A DNA stretch of 64,000 nt, from positions 134,935,423-134,999,422 of the forward strand of contig OY998181.1 of the NCBI GenBank assembly GCA_963921935.1. The letters run 5' to 3'. The DNA comes from Galeruca laticollis. Lineage: Eukaryota > Arthropoda > Insecta > Coleoptera > Chrysomelidae. Positions 22,428 through 32,423 of this stretch are shown one piece after another. The notes beneath the pieces are model-generated. The model worked only from the letters and a program-made list of their open reading frames with translations, made no database searches and was not told where the DNA came from. Both the position numbers and the translations under genes were made by a program. Position 1 is the first letter of the stretch. Every line of letters begins with the position of its first letter.

Positions 22428-22602
22428 ATTATATATGAAAATCACTCAAAATCACTCACTATATAAAAATTTATGATGGTTGTCGGTCGACTCGTCCACA
22501 TGTACTGAGGCAATTTAGACGAGTTGACACAGTCGAAGGTATCGAGCGATTTTATCGATCGACCGGGTCGACAGAGTTGATCTACATAATGTGGACACAC
22601 CT

Positions 22603-22904
22603 TTAGATATTGAGAGAAGTTGAGACTCTTAGGTCTAAAGTTTAGTTACTGAAATTCAGAAATTGATGGGAGATGGGACTACCTTTTCAGCACCTGATGA
22701 GATCATGAATGAACTTCAGGAGCACCAAAGAAAAGCAAATAATTTACTGATTTTTAATCAACCTGAACCAGCAACAGCCTCCGAAGATACTCATCAGGTT
22801 AAGTCACTTTTAACGAGTACTGGAAATGGTGTTGCTTTGAACGTGGGTAATATCAAAATAATTCGCTTTGGAAAGAAAAACAAAAATGGTCACCATCGTC
22901 TTAA
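22603..22904 (+). pseudogene. LINE ORF1, middle fragment
   Basis: Continuation of the PHD-finger LINE ORF1: LDIEREVETLRSKV (coiled-coil like), a shift near 22645, then MGDGTTFSAPDEIMNELQEH from 22663, NNLLIFNQPEP and NVGNIKIIRFGKKNKNGHHR. The last part corresponds to the KMFRLGKYGTNKIRP region of the ORF1 at 13839. It is cut at TTAA 22901-22904 by piggyBac-B. Confidence 0.65.
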
Positions 22905-22921
22905 CCCTCCGCTACTCGCGC

Positions 22922-22939
22922 GGGGTATTTTAGTACCCC
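22922..22939. repeat. Subterminal palindrome 1 of piggyBac-B (left end)
   Basis: GGGGTATTTTAGTACCCC followed by ACG, 17 bp inside the left terminus. Confidence 0.75.
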
Positions 22940-23092
22940 ACGGGCATATCCTATGTCAATACCTTGGTGGGGGAATCGCGAAATTCCACGTCGCCTCGTG
23001 TATTCTTCAAGCATAGTGTGTAGATATCTGTGCTAGGGAGTGGTCGCTATCGAGTCACTAACTTTTACGAAATACGCTATTGAACCTCGTTG

Positions 23093-23110
23093 GGGGTATT
23101 TAAATACCCC
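23093..23110. repeat. Subterminal palindrome 2 of piggyBac-B (left, internal)
   Basis: GGGGTATTTAAATACCCC followed by ACG; perfect palindrome, upstream of the transposase start at 23206. Confidence 0.8.
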
Positions 23111-24859
23111 ACGTGAGTGGTCGTCGTATCATATTTTTGGTAAGTGTACTATATACTATAAATCTGCTATTACTTGAACATAGGTTATTATATATAGGTT
23201 AAAACATGACAAATCAATCCAAGGATCCAGAACAGTGGTTGAAATGGTATGAGGAACTTGACGAGGAGCCGGAGGTATATGGCGAAGAAGATCCCAACGA
23301 GTTCGAAGTTGACGCGATTGAAGTACAGGATGAACGCACAGATAGTGAGCAAGACGCAGATCCTGATTATATGGAAGATCCTCTAGCACAAGATGTTGCT
23401 GACGAATCTGCGAGTGCGTTCGAAGATCCGCTTACACAGGCTGATGATTCTGGTGAATCTACGGGTCCATACTTCATAGGAAAGGATAAACAGAGTAAGT
23501 GGAATAAAATGAAACCACCTTCTTCAAGAACAAAATCTCATAACATAGTTTTGAAAGTTCCTGGTCCAGTGGGCAATGCAAAAAATGCCAAGTCTTATAT
23601 GGAATGTTTTTATAATTTCATTGACGACACTATGTTTGCTATAATTGTGGATTGTACCAACATATATATATATATATAGCAACATTCAACAAAATTTTGC
23701 TCGAGAAAGAGACGCACAGAAAACTGATGTTTGTGAAATTAAAGCTTTTGTAGGGATTTTGTATCTTGCCGGCGTCTTGAAATCTGGTAGACAAAATGTT
23801 TTATCTTTATGGAACACGAATGGTACAGGCATTGAACATATATTTATTACAATGACATATAACCGTTTTAGATTTCTTTGTCGATGTATCAGATTTGATG
23901 ATATTTCTACCAGGCAGGAGAGGCGCAATTTGGACAAGTTGGCACCTATTAGAGACATATTCGAACGTTTTGTCTCAAAGTGTCAATCTTCAGTCACACC
24001 AAGTGCGTATCTAACAATAGACGAGCAGCTTGTGGCATTCAGAGGAAGATGCCCGTTTAAACAATATATACCGAGTAAACCAAGTAAATACGGGCTAAAG
24101 GTATATGCACTCGTGGATGTAAAGACCATGTATACGTATAAGTTAGAAATGTACGCTGGAGTGCAACCCGATGGCCCATACTTCCTTAGTAATAAGCCCG
24201 CCGACGTCGTCATGCGCCTCGTGGAGGATCTAAAAGGAACCGGACGCAATATTACTATGGATAACTGGTTCTCCAGTATCCCCCTGGCTTTCGAATTGCT
24301 CAGAAATAAGCTGACAATGATTGGAACTATCCGCAAAAATAAAAAGGAAATTCCTCTCGAATTTACCAATACGCATTCTAGACCTGTACAGAGCAGCATG
24401 TTTGCGTTTAAAGACCATTGCACATTGGTTTCTTATGTACCAAAGAAATATAAGAATATCCTATTGATTTCCACAATGCATCACGATGATGAAGTGGATG
24501 AAGCTTCTTTGAAACCAGAGATTATACTTGAATATAATCGTACAAAGTCTGGAGTGGACGTTGTAGATAAGATGTGCGCTCATTATGATGTGGCTAGGAA
24601 TACCAAGCGTTGGCCACTTACAGGTTTTTTCAATATCCTCAATATTGCAGGAATTAATGCCATATGTTTATATGCACTGAATAATGGATTCCAAAAACCC
24701 ACTAGAGAATGTTTTTTGAGGAGTATCGCTGAAGGATTAGTTCGTCCACAAATTCTGAAAAGAATATATGCCAAAAATATTCCAAGAAATAGGGTCGACA
24801 TGCCTGTTATGGCCACCCTACCTGTTATGGCCACCTTAATGGACAAACTCATAAAATAA

Positions 24860-25355
24860 GATCCCTTCACAGTTTGGAAACATCATTAATGCATTACAGT
24901 GAATTGTAATATATACTCAACCTCTACCCATCACCAGATGGCGAAATGAAAACTACTTTAATTTATAAATGGCGTCAGAAATGTAAAAGGTCAGTGTCGT
25001 ACACTTCCTCAACAAATTTGGTAAGAAACATTTATTTATTTGAGTTACATTATATAAATATTTAGTGGACCTATCAACAGCAATGTTATATGTATATGAA
25101 GCGAATATTTCCGTTCATCTTCCTGAATTAACTAATTCTCATAATCATAACCTATTAATTATTTTACCGAAAGTGGCCATAACCGGAAAGATGATTTGAA
25201 TAATATGCCAGTTTTGAACACTATGTGGCCATAACTAGAAAAATGCATAACCGGTTATGGCCACTGCGTAAATAAGCTCTAAACTGCATCTGCACTTGTG
25301 AAATCAGAAGTGTTGGATTTTTGGTGATTCAATATTTCTATTACAGTATAAATAA
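24860..25355. other. 5' untranslated/subterminal part of pogo-like A
   Basis: No gene. Contains three copies of the GGCCATAAC motif at about 25167-25255, in both orientations. Confidence 0.5.
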
Positions 25356-25357
25356 AC

Positions 25358-27170
25358 CATGGTACGTCAAAAGAAACAACTAACACAAAATTCCAGTATA
25401 CCCAAGAGAACTTGGAACGAGCGTATAATGCTGTTAAAATAGACAATGTAAAAGTTGCAGCAGCTAGTAAATTGTTCAAAGTTCCATGATTCACTCTAAG
25501 GAGGATATTCCCTGAACATGCCTCGAAAATGTGGGCCAACTTCAATATTAGGCAAGCACACAGAAAAATGTTTGGTCGATTGGTTGCTGCAATGTGCCAA
25601 AATGGGATTTCCGGTCCATAAAGAAGGATTGATATTTACGGTCAAGAAGATCATTGAAGAGCTTAATCTGAAGACTCCTTTTACAGATAATAAACCCGGC
25701 GATAAGTGGTTCTACTCTTTTATGAAACGCCATCCCGGACTTTCCCGGAAACATGCTGAATATGTGAACCGTGCTAGAGGCACAGTAACTGAAGCAAAAA
25801 TCAGAGGCTGGTTTTCTGAGGTAAAAGAAACTCTTGGATCTGATGCTGATGTTCTCAACCATCCAGAAAGAGTGTTCAACATGGACGAAACGTGCTTCTG
25901 CCTTGCTCCAAAGGGTGAACTGATAATCGGACCTAAGGGTCAACATGTCTATAATGAATCCTCAAGATCTGATAAGGAAAATATTACTACCTTATTTTCG
26001 TGTAATGCTGCTGGACAATTTTCTACTCCAACTACCATTTTCAAATATGAACGTTTAAATAAAAAAGCTACAGAAACGGCTCCTAATGATTGAGGAAAAA
26101 GGTTGGATGGCATCACAAGCGTTTTTTGAGTATTTTGCAAATATATTTGATAAGTTTTTAGATCAAAAAGAAATTCAGCGACCAGTTGTTGTCTTTCTGG
26201 ATGGCCATAAGTCACATCTTACCCTACCTCTAAGCCGTTTTTGTCGTGAAAAACAAATTATTCTGATTCTGGTTATCAGTTGCAGATAAGTTTGGAGGCC
26301 CAAAGGAGCAGCATGCCATTACTCAACACAATGAATTAGATAATGTAATAGAGTTATCATCGATAAAATCGAAAAATCAAACCAATTTCCTGTTGACTGT
26401 GGCGACCAAAATAACCCCTACGAAAGAGAATTCACATATTCAAGTCACTACACTTACAAATATAACTCCCCTGAATGACAATCAGCCCAATCAAAGGGTA
26501 ATATCTGAAAATAATAGTTCGGGAAATTCATCAGCATCCTGTTCTATAATATTACCTAAAAAATCCTTAGCTACCATTTTTGAGGACGTACTTCGATGGC
26601 CCCATTGTGAACCATCTACATCGAAAGCAGGCAAAAGGAATAAGGAGTATACCCCTAGCGTTGTTACATCAGATAAATGGATAGAATTTTTCGAACTAAA
26701 AGACAAAGAGAAACAAGACAAAATAAAGCAGCAACAGAACAGAAAGGAGGAAAAGGAGCGAAAAAAGGGGGAAAGAGAGCAAGAAAAAACAACAAAAAAA
26801 TCAAAAACATTGAAGATATTCGAGGAATCCAGTTCTGAGGACAATGAAGAGGAATGGGAAGAAAGTGGCAGCAGTCTAGATGATATTGACTCAGAAATGG
26901 GTGTGGATCCAGTGGATCTCTTGTCAAAAAATGATCGGTAACCTATAAATATGTAGCTTCAATAACAAAAGTCATGAAAATGAGGTTGAAGTACATTGCT
27001 TGAAGAGTATGGATAGGGAAAAACGATCCTTCACTTACATCGAAAATGATATATGGTCAGTTGACACCAAGGATATTTTGGGCAAGCTCCCTGAGCCAAC
27101 ATTAGTTCAGGATGGCCGTTCTCTAAAAACAGTTTTTTCTTCTCCAGTAGAAGTCTTTGAAAAGGAATAA
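25358..27170 (+). pseudogene. pogo-like A transposase (psq/CENPB HTH + DDE_1)
   Basis: Begins MVRQKKQLTQNSSIPKRTW (from 25359), a pipsqueak-like helix-turn-helix reading (with shifts to about 25515, VKVAAASKLFKVP..TLRRIF). The CENPB-type HTH follows: KCLVDWLLQCAKMGFPVHKE, NKPGDKWFYSFMKRHPGLSR. DDE_1 core: RVFNMDETCFCLAPKG (first Asp, about 25878-25925), TTLFSCNAAGQFSTP, then after a shift near 26060 VVVFLDGHKSHLTLPLSRFC (second Asp). The third catalytic block (usual LQPLD) is absent: reading goes from LILVIS directly into unrelated sequence near 26285, so a deletion removed it. C-terminal part 26393-26941: VLRWPHCEPSTSKAGKRNKE and a K/E-rich helix, acidic end, then DILGKLPEPTLVQDG near 27075. 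Not functional. Confidence 0.82.
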
Positions 27171-27175
27171 AAGAA

Positions 27176-27552
27176 TTTGACCTGTAATAGTTGTATTATT
27201 TCATTCTCAATGCTATTCCACCCTCCATTTCAATGTTGTTAGATATATACCAAATCGGGCAAGATGAGAGAGAAATTACAGTGAAATATGAGGAGTGGCC
27301 ATAACTGGCAAAAACATGTGACCATATATGGCAAAAAGTGGCCATAAATGGCAAAAACTGACACTTTATTTAAATAAATTTAAATCAATAGTCTCCTTTG
27401 AGAAAAACATTTTTCTTTTATGGGGAATATTTTGAGAATACTCCATAGAACATCATTGAATTTTTCCAGAATTTTTACAGTCAAAATTATTTAATAGAAA
27501 ATAGCTAAAGTTGAGTTTTTCCTAAAAATGGCCATAACTGGCGTGCTGACCC
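27176..27552. other. 3' subterminal region of pogo-like A
   Basis: No gene. Holds GTGGCCATAACTGGCAAAAA at about 27297, GTGGCCATAAATGGCAAAAA at about 27339 and the terminal copy TGGCCATAACTGGC at about 27528. Confidence 0.6.
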
Positions 27553-27997
27553 TATAAAGAAGCGGGGATTCCTTCTTCTAAATATCGAAGAACCATCAAC
27601 AACTGCAAGAGCTCAAGATCCTGAAACACATATGCCAAAGAGGCCAAGAACGGGTAAAGGAAGGTGTTATTTGTGTCCCAGAAGTCTTGACAGAAAAACC
27701 CCAGTAAGTTGCCTCAAATGCACCAAGTGGATATGTAAGAACCACCAACAAATTGTTTGCAACAGTTGCCTGAAACATGGAGCGGATGACGATTCTGAAT
27801 CGGAAAACTCAGTCAATTAATGTTTTGTTGCCATTTTTTTGAATTTTCACCTTGTGCTTCTAAATGTTTATAATTATAAATTTTTGTGATTATGGAGTTT
27901 ATTTTGTAAAGCATACAAGTAGGTGTTTTTACGTAATTTGCCATATAATAAATAACCCAAAGAACTCTTTTTTAATGTTTCCCATTAAAATAAAATT

Positions 27998-28015
27998 GGG
28001 GTATCAAAATACCCC
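27998..28015. repeat. Subterminal palindrome 3 of piggyBac-B (right end)
   Basis: GGGGTATCAAAATACCCC followed by ACG, 45 bp inside the right terminus. Confidence 0.75.
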
Positions 28016-28059
28016 ACGCGAGTACTCAAGTAAAAAATGAAGGCGCGAGTAGCGAAGGG

Positions 28060-28390
28060 TTAAGGTCATTTTTCCGACCGCTCGTGATGTTCATGAAGTT
28101 CTAAAGAATAAGACAAGGTTAGGTCGATAAATAAGGTGTTTTTTCAGTTGGATCTTACTCCAAATCAGAAAAAGTTGTATGATTCTGTAAGAAATGATCT
28201 CTTGTCTCGTCAACAGTCTGGTGAGCAGCTATTAAGTACTTTAGCAACATACCGAAGATTATCCAAAAAAACCAGTAAAGTCAACTGACTTGGGCGGCCT
28301 TTCTTTGTACTACCAGAAAGTCAGGGCTCTTCGGACTCTACCAGCTGGGACCACGGCTCTACTCAAAACCGACTTGACTTGACGCAGCAG
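28060..28390 (+). pseudogene. LINE ORF1 end and ORF2 start, third fragment
   Basis: After the right TTAA of piggyBac-B the LINE ORF1 continues LKVIFPTARDVHEVLKNKTR, then, after shifts, LTPNQKKLYDSVRNDLLSRQ and QSGEQLLSTLATYRRLSKK. At 28297 LGGLSLYYQKVRALRTLPAG resembles the first residues of a CR1-like endonuclease (YYQNVRGLRTK). Similarity stops near 28390, so ORF2 is lost. Confidence 0.6.
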
Positions 28391-28854
28391 CTGATTGGTT
28401 CCCGATTCCTTGTACGTCATCACATTCATCGTTGGAAAAGAAAAAAAACAAGGAAAGTACTAACGTCCATAATCGTAAACATTATCGATTATTTCCAACT
28501 ACAGTTCATGGATTAATTAACTTAATAGTTTTGTACCGCATGTAAATTAATATATTCATGGTAAAATTTTTAATTCATGTTTAATTTTCTTTCAGAATCT
28601 AACTTTTTATCTAATATAACATTTTGAAATTTCAATTTCCTTTCAGTTTCTATTTTTTTTTAAATAATAAATCTACTTGTAAATATTAAATAACGTTCAA
28701 TGAGCCTTCGTAGTGAGTAGAACGTTCTATGCATCGTTTTGGCTGAACGAGTGTAAAAGTCGTTTATTTTTAATATCTCCAAAAGTATATTTTTGTGAAA
28801 TAAACATCATACCTAAACACAGTGGTATTAACAGAAAGACAAAAAAGTGAATTA
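28391..28854. other. AT-rich spacer, likely 5' region of next LINE
   Basis: No ORF with motifs. The part from about 28690, less AT-rich (GAGTAGAACGTTC), may be the 5' UTR of the following LINE. Confidence 0.4.
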
Positions 28855-28856
28855 AT

Positions 28857-29498
28857 GCAAGTTGTTAAAGACACTTCACAAAAAGAGTTTGCTGATATTA
28901 TTAGTACGGACAAGTTTTTAGAAGAGCTGACAAAAAAGTAGCTGACAGTGTTATAACAAGAATTGAAAAATATATAGAAGAAATCAATAATAAAATTACA
29001 GTAATTGAAACTAAAATTTCTGATGTGATTAGTGAAAATAAAGAATTATATGTCAAGTTGGAAAACCGAGAACAAAGAGATAAAATAAATCAATTACAAA
29101 TATATGGATTACCAGAAGATACAGAAAATAGGTTGGAGCACAATCTACTAACGATGTTTCGAGATAAGTTGCAGGTAAATAAGATTAAAATTATGGAGTG
29201 TTACAGACTAGGAAAGAAACAAACGGAACAAAATCATCCAAGAACTGTTCTGGTGAAGTTCGGTAGCTATAAAGACAGAAACAAGGTGTTTTCAAATAAA
29301 AGGAAATTGAAAAATACAAACTCAATTATTACGGAAGATTTGATTAAAAGCAGATATTATCGTATATTGCTTGCTGCAAAAGAAACGTTTGGGAAACAAA
29401 AAGTATGGACCAAAGATGCTTTGATATACACAAGTGTTAAAGGCAAGAAAATATGTTTAAAGACAGAAGAGGAGGTTAAGAATACTCAAGTTGAATAA
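28857..29498 (+). pseudogene. LINE ORF1 with coiled coil and RRM-like domain
   Basis: MQVVKDTSQKEFADIISTDK at 28857, a frameshift near 28938, then SVITRIEKYIEEINNKITVI and IETKISDVISENKELYVKLE, a clear heptad-repeat coiled coil. The open part from 29025 has QRDKINQLQIYGLPEDTENR and LGKKQTEQNHPRTVLVKFGS, an RRM-like segment, then the C-terminal ITEDLIKSRYYRILLAAKET. Domain order coiled coil - RRM - C-terminal domain is that of L1/CR1-type ORF1 RNA chaperones. No PHD finger, so it is a different family from the LINEs at 13563 and 19354. Confidence 0.7.
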
Positions 29499-29650
29499 CC
29501 ATTTGATGCTATTGCGAAGCTTACTGTTATTTTAGTGTTATAAGTTGAAAAGGAAGAGCGAAAGAGTGGGAAGTAAATAACGGTACGTTAGTAACTAATA
29601 GTGGATAGTGGTATCAATTTTGTCTTTTGATTGCGTTTATTGATCTAAAT

Positions 29651-30960
29651 ATGGAACATCTCACTGTAAGCTTCTTAAATGTGAAATCTTTAACTAGCCA
29701 TTTTGCAAGTGTACAAACACTTCTCATTAATAATAAATACGATGTTTTTGGCATCACGGAGTCATGGCTTTCAGAGTATGTTAGCAGTGTGTATGTGTAT
29801 GTTAGAAGTTAATATTACAGGATATAACCTGGTAAGAAGGGATGGAGGTTCGAGAGGTGGTGGTGTGGGTATGTATATCAGTACAAAATTTAAATTTGAT
29901 ATTTTGAACACACAAAATAATTCCTATTTGGAGCAGTTGTGGGTAAAAATTGAAATTAATAATAACTATTGCGTTATAGGTTGTCTATACATGCCTCCAA
30001 AACAAAGTTTCTTTGATTTTATTGAGTCTTTCGAAGATACACTATCTGACTTCACAGTTTCCTACAATAACTTAATTTTTATTTTTGGTAGTGATATTAA
30101 CACAAATTTATTGGACTTGGATAATGCGAATACTCAAAAATTTAATTCACTTTTAGAAATATTTGATTTGCAACAGGTAATAGATAAACCCACAAGAGTG
30201 ACTAAAACTTCAAAAACTTTGCTTGATGTTATCGTATTTTCAAGATCTGTGTCTGCTTATACTGCAGGTAATCTACAAGTTTGTAAAATCTCTGACCACT
30301 GTTTAGTATTTTGTAAATTTGGGAAAAAAACCTTCGAAAATAAAACTTATGTAACATTTAGAAACCTTAAACGAATCGATCACAATTTGTTGCACGAATT
30401 TATATTAAATGCTCCGTTTGAGGACATTTTTTATATAAACTGTATTGATGAGAAAGTTAACTATTTTAATAATATATTACTTGGTATGTTTGATGTATTA
30501 ACACCTCTAAAGACAATATTAATTAGATATCAAAAACCTCCATGGTTAACGGATAATATTCAAACTATGATTAATATCAAAAACAAAGCTTATAATAGAT
30601 TTAAAAAAACTAAAGAAAATGCGCACTGGTATTATTATAAACAAATTCGAAATCAAACAAATATAGCGATAAGTAATGAAAAAAAGAATTATTTAAATTT
30701 TTGCATTAATAACAATACCAATTCTCTCTGGAAGACTGTACCAAGTAAACATTCTTAATAAGCGAAAAATAAATACAATACCTGAATTCATTAATAAACC
30801 AATTGAAATAAACGACTTTTTCATGCAATATTCTTCACAAGAACAACAACCTGATAATAATTTGTTAAGTTACTATGGTACCAATCTAAAACAAAATTTT
30901 TATGAACTTTTTACCTTTTCTACTGTTAGTATTTAAGAAATTGAAGCATATTTAAATGAA
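29651..30960 (+). pseudogene. LINE ORF2 endonuclease, RT missing
   Basis: MEHLTVSFLNVKSLTSHFAS starts at 29651; FGITESWLSE carries the active-site Glu; a frameshift lies near 29800. Then GYNLVRRDGGSRGGGVGMYI, GCLYMPPKQSFFDF, FIFGSDINTNLLD (usual GDFN box, here GSDIN with an extra residue), TSKTLLDVIVF and ISDHCLVFCKF (catalytic SDH). The linker to RT (PPWLTDNIQTMINIKNKAYN) is present and ends at a stop near 30757; a few more residues can be read to about 30985. RT is absent. Confidence 0.75.
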
Positions 30961-31285
30961 ATAAAGTATCTTTCTACTGGACTGATTCAATTAATTTAGC
31001 AATTATGCTCTTGTGCTGTCCTAGATAGATGAAATTTAGTTTTTTCTTACTCATACTCGCATTACCACTATTGATTTCTTTCGATCTTTCATGTTCTACT
31101 ATATGTACACATTAATTATTGTAAGGCTTTACTTTATTTAAAATTAAGTTTTGTAATTAATACAGGGGTCAGACTAGAGCGTTTTAAAATTGTTTTCTGG
31201 CCCCTTTTTGCATTAGGTCAATTATCATATTATTGTTATGTAAAACCAGTTTAAATATTCCAATAAATAGTATTAATATTTTTTT

Positions 31286-31816
31286 ATAACCTTCCAACTT
31301 CTTGTTTTGTTGACTGGGATTAGTTGTTGTGAGATCATAGACTAGTAGGACTCAGGGTGGCGCCCACTTATCTTTCCGTCTCGTAAGGTAAGAATAAGTA
31401 GGATTACTCGAGAACCGGTAAGACCTACTCCTTGAGCCTCTACTAGTATATAACCCACGCCTGAGTAGCTCTTCGACGAAGTGGCCGTTGCAAGTAGTTT
31501 CAATAAATTTTATTTCTCTCTATCTCCCACTCACACGCTTCTTCTAGGGGTTTGGAGGCCTTCGGACATTTCCCGCATTTACGGCAAATAAAAATTGCAT
31601 GATGCCTCCTGACATCAAGCATCCATGGGAGGCAACAAAATATAAGCAGATACCTACTAACGTACATACACGTACCACAGTTACACTTATCAGAAGCCCC
31701 TTCGTTTATACAAGTTTCTCACACTTCATTTGCCACTTTCTGCTGCGGCTCCGGATTGCTCACGCAGTGAAATTGTTAAATAAAATTACTGTTTTTAAGG
31801 TCTTTTATAAAAAGCA
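31286..31816. other. Possible solo LTR or promoter-like stretch; no gene
   Basis: From 31307 (TGTTGACTGG) the base composition changes sharply to GC-richer sequence with GGTGGCGCCC, a TATA-like GTATATAACCC (about 31446) and AATAAA (31502) about 55 bp downstream, then a CT-rich tract. This order (TG start, TATA, polyA signal) resembles an LTR, but no CA end with a target duplication could be fixed. The ORF at 31599-31907 has no motif. Confidence 0.3.
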
Positions 31817-32004
31817 TACACACCTAAAATTATTTACCTTTACCCTGACGTCATTAATATCTCGTAACATAACCGACATAATTATAAGTAGTATCCCTTT
31901 CTATTAATAGTGAAGAACAGAACAGAATAAAATAATATGACATTTTTCGGTTATGTTATCAGATATTAATAACGTCAGGGTAAAGGTCAATAATTTTAAG
32001 TGTA
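31817..32004. repeat. Long imperfect hairpin (MITE-like)
   Basis: Left arm about 31817-31879 and right arm about 31938-32004 are inverted copies: TTTACCTTTACCCTGACG on the left matches the reverse complement of CGTCAGGGTAAAGGTCAA on the right, and AACATAACCGACAT matches the complement of the ATGACATTTTTCGGTTATG end. Arms of about 60 bp, loop about 58 bp. It could be a foldback MITE or a palindromic duplication. Confidence 0.7.
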
Positions 32005-32423
32005 AGTAATTCTACAAAACATTATCGTAACCCTTTATCTTTTACTTAAGGCATTTATGCTTAGGATTGAAAGCATTTTTGTTAATTAATAGTAGCATAT
32101 GTATAAAAAAATATTTTTTTTTCTTAAAAAATTTTAATAAACTTACTAACTAATTAACTAAAATCATATTTAGTCATAAATTCCGCGTAATGTTTGTAAA
32201 AATCACGCTTTACATTAAAACTATTGGTGTTCATTATTCCAATTCAATTTAGTGAAATTTTTAAATGTCAAGTATCATTAGAATATTCAAAGCGATAAGA
32301 CGTGCGTAACTCGGCTACATTATCTAAACCAGTTTTTGTGTGATAATTACTTTGCTCCAAATTGTGATAAAAATAACAACGACAACGTTTACACAGAATC
32401 ATTAAGCCGTCAACAAGAATAAA
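32005..32423 (+). other. AT-rich spacer and Jockey 5' UTR
   Basis: No gene until 32424. The segment from about 32290 (AAGACGTGCGTAACTCGGC...) is likely the Jockey 5' UTR, where internal promoters lie in this clade. Confidence 0.4.

Larger units (their letters stand above)
19550..22602. mobile_element. Harbinger-1, complete two-gene PIF/Harbinger transposon
   Basis: A 3,053-bp PIF/Harbinger element. Terminal repeats: AGGTGTGTCCACAC(TATG) at 19550 and its inverted partner ending at 22602, 22 of 24 positions alike. Flanks are TAA (19547-19549) and TTA (22603-22605); with TTA the host LINE frame stays open, so TTA was likely the original target and the left copy mutated (PIF/Harbinger targets are TWA). 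It carries both expected genes: a MADF/BESS DNA-binding protein on plus and the DDE transposase on minus, each with one intron and each lying partly in the intron of the other. Both look intact, so the element could be autonomous. Subterminal regions are rich in GTCGA motifs. Confidence 0.85.
24792..27552 (+). mobile_element. pogo-like element A, inserted in piggyBac-B
   Basis: A 2,761-bp element with inverted ends starting GGGTCGACATGCC on the left and GGGTCAGCACGCC (rc) on the right, both followed by (T/A)GTTATGGCCA. The 2-bp target TA is duplicated at 24790-24791 and 27553-27554; excision rejoins the piggyBac frame (AKNIPRN to IKKRGF). A pogo/Tigger-type DDE_1 transposase lies inside. The motif GTTATGGCCA/TGGCCATAAC is repeated at 24803, 24821 (18-bp tandem), about 25167, 25226, 25250, 27297, about 27342 and the right end. 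Confidence 0.88.
23206..27820 (+). pseudogene. piggyBac-B transposase, one frameshift and one TE insert
   Basis: piggyBac-type (DDE_Tnp_1_7) transposase: TTAA-specific, leaves no footprint. The ATG at 23206 opens an acidic N terminus (WYEELDEEPEVYGEEDPNEF) typical of the family, then YFIGKDKQSKWNKM. The frame is lost in the (AT)n run 23662-23676 within DCTNIYIY; one TA unit less restores SNIQQNFARERDAQK. The catalytic core follows: LTIDEQLVAFRG (first Asp), NITMDNWFSSIPLAFELL (second Asp), EYNRTKSGVDVVDKMCAHYD (third Asp). At 24791 the gene is interrupted by pogo-A; it resumes at 27555 with IKKRGFLLLNIEEPSTTARA and the C-terminal zinc-binding region GRCYLCP...CLKCTKWICKNHQQIVCNSC, stop near 27818-27820. 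Apart from these two lesions it seems intact. Confidence 0.9.
22905..28059 (+). mobile_element. piggyBac-B, interrupted by a pogo-like element
   Basis: TTAA duplications at 22901-22904 and 28060-28063 flank 16-bp inverted ends CCCTCCGCTACTCGCG / CCCTTCGCTACTCGCG (15 of 16). Removing the element restores the LINE frame (HHR-LKVIF). It carries a piggyBac transposase, split at 24791 by a 2.8-kb pogo-like element; without that insert piggyBac-B would be about 2.4 kb, the usual size. An 18-bp palindrome GGGGTATTTWARTACCCC occurs at 22922, 23093 and, with variation, 27998. Confidence 0.92.
19354..28390 (+). mobile_element. PHD-finger LINE hosting Harbinger-1 and piggyBac-B
   Basis: Three pieces of one LINE ORF1 can be joined: 19354-19549, 22603-22904 and 28060-28285, followed by an ORF2 start at 28290-28390. 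The gaps are a Harbinger (19550-22602) and a piggyBac (22905-28059). At both joints the protein reading continues (FKSVP then LDIEREVETL; NGHHR then LKVIFPTARDV). The element therefore predates both insertions. Confidence 0.75.
28690..31285 (+). mobile_element. CR1/Jockey-like LINE with RT deleted
   Basis: Contains ORF1 (28857-29498), an endonuclease (29650-30310) and linker, then at about 30985 the sequence jumps from LNEIKYLSTGLIQLI to a 3' UTR; the complete RT is missing. The 3' UTR runs to about 31285 with AATAAATAGTATTAATATT at the end. An internal deletion of roughly 1.5-2 kb is inferred. Confidence 0.7.

Noticed and set aside
23983..24423. 146-residue minus-strand ORF
   Set aside because: Antisense of the conserved piggyBac-B catalytic core.
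24790..24860. Apparent natural C terminus of piggyBac-B (RVDMPVMATLPVMATLMDKLIK)
   Set aside because: These residues come from the tip of pogo-like A; the true C terminus lies at 27555-27820.
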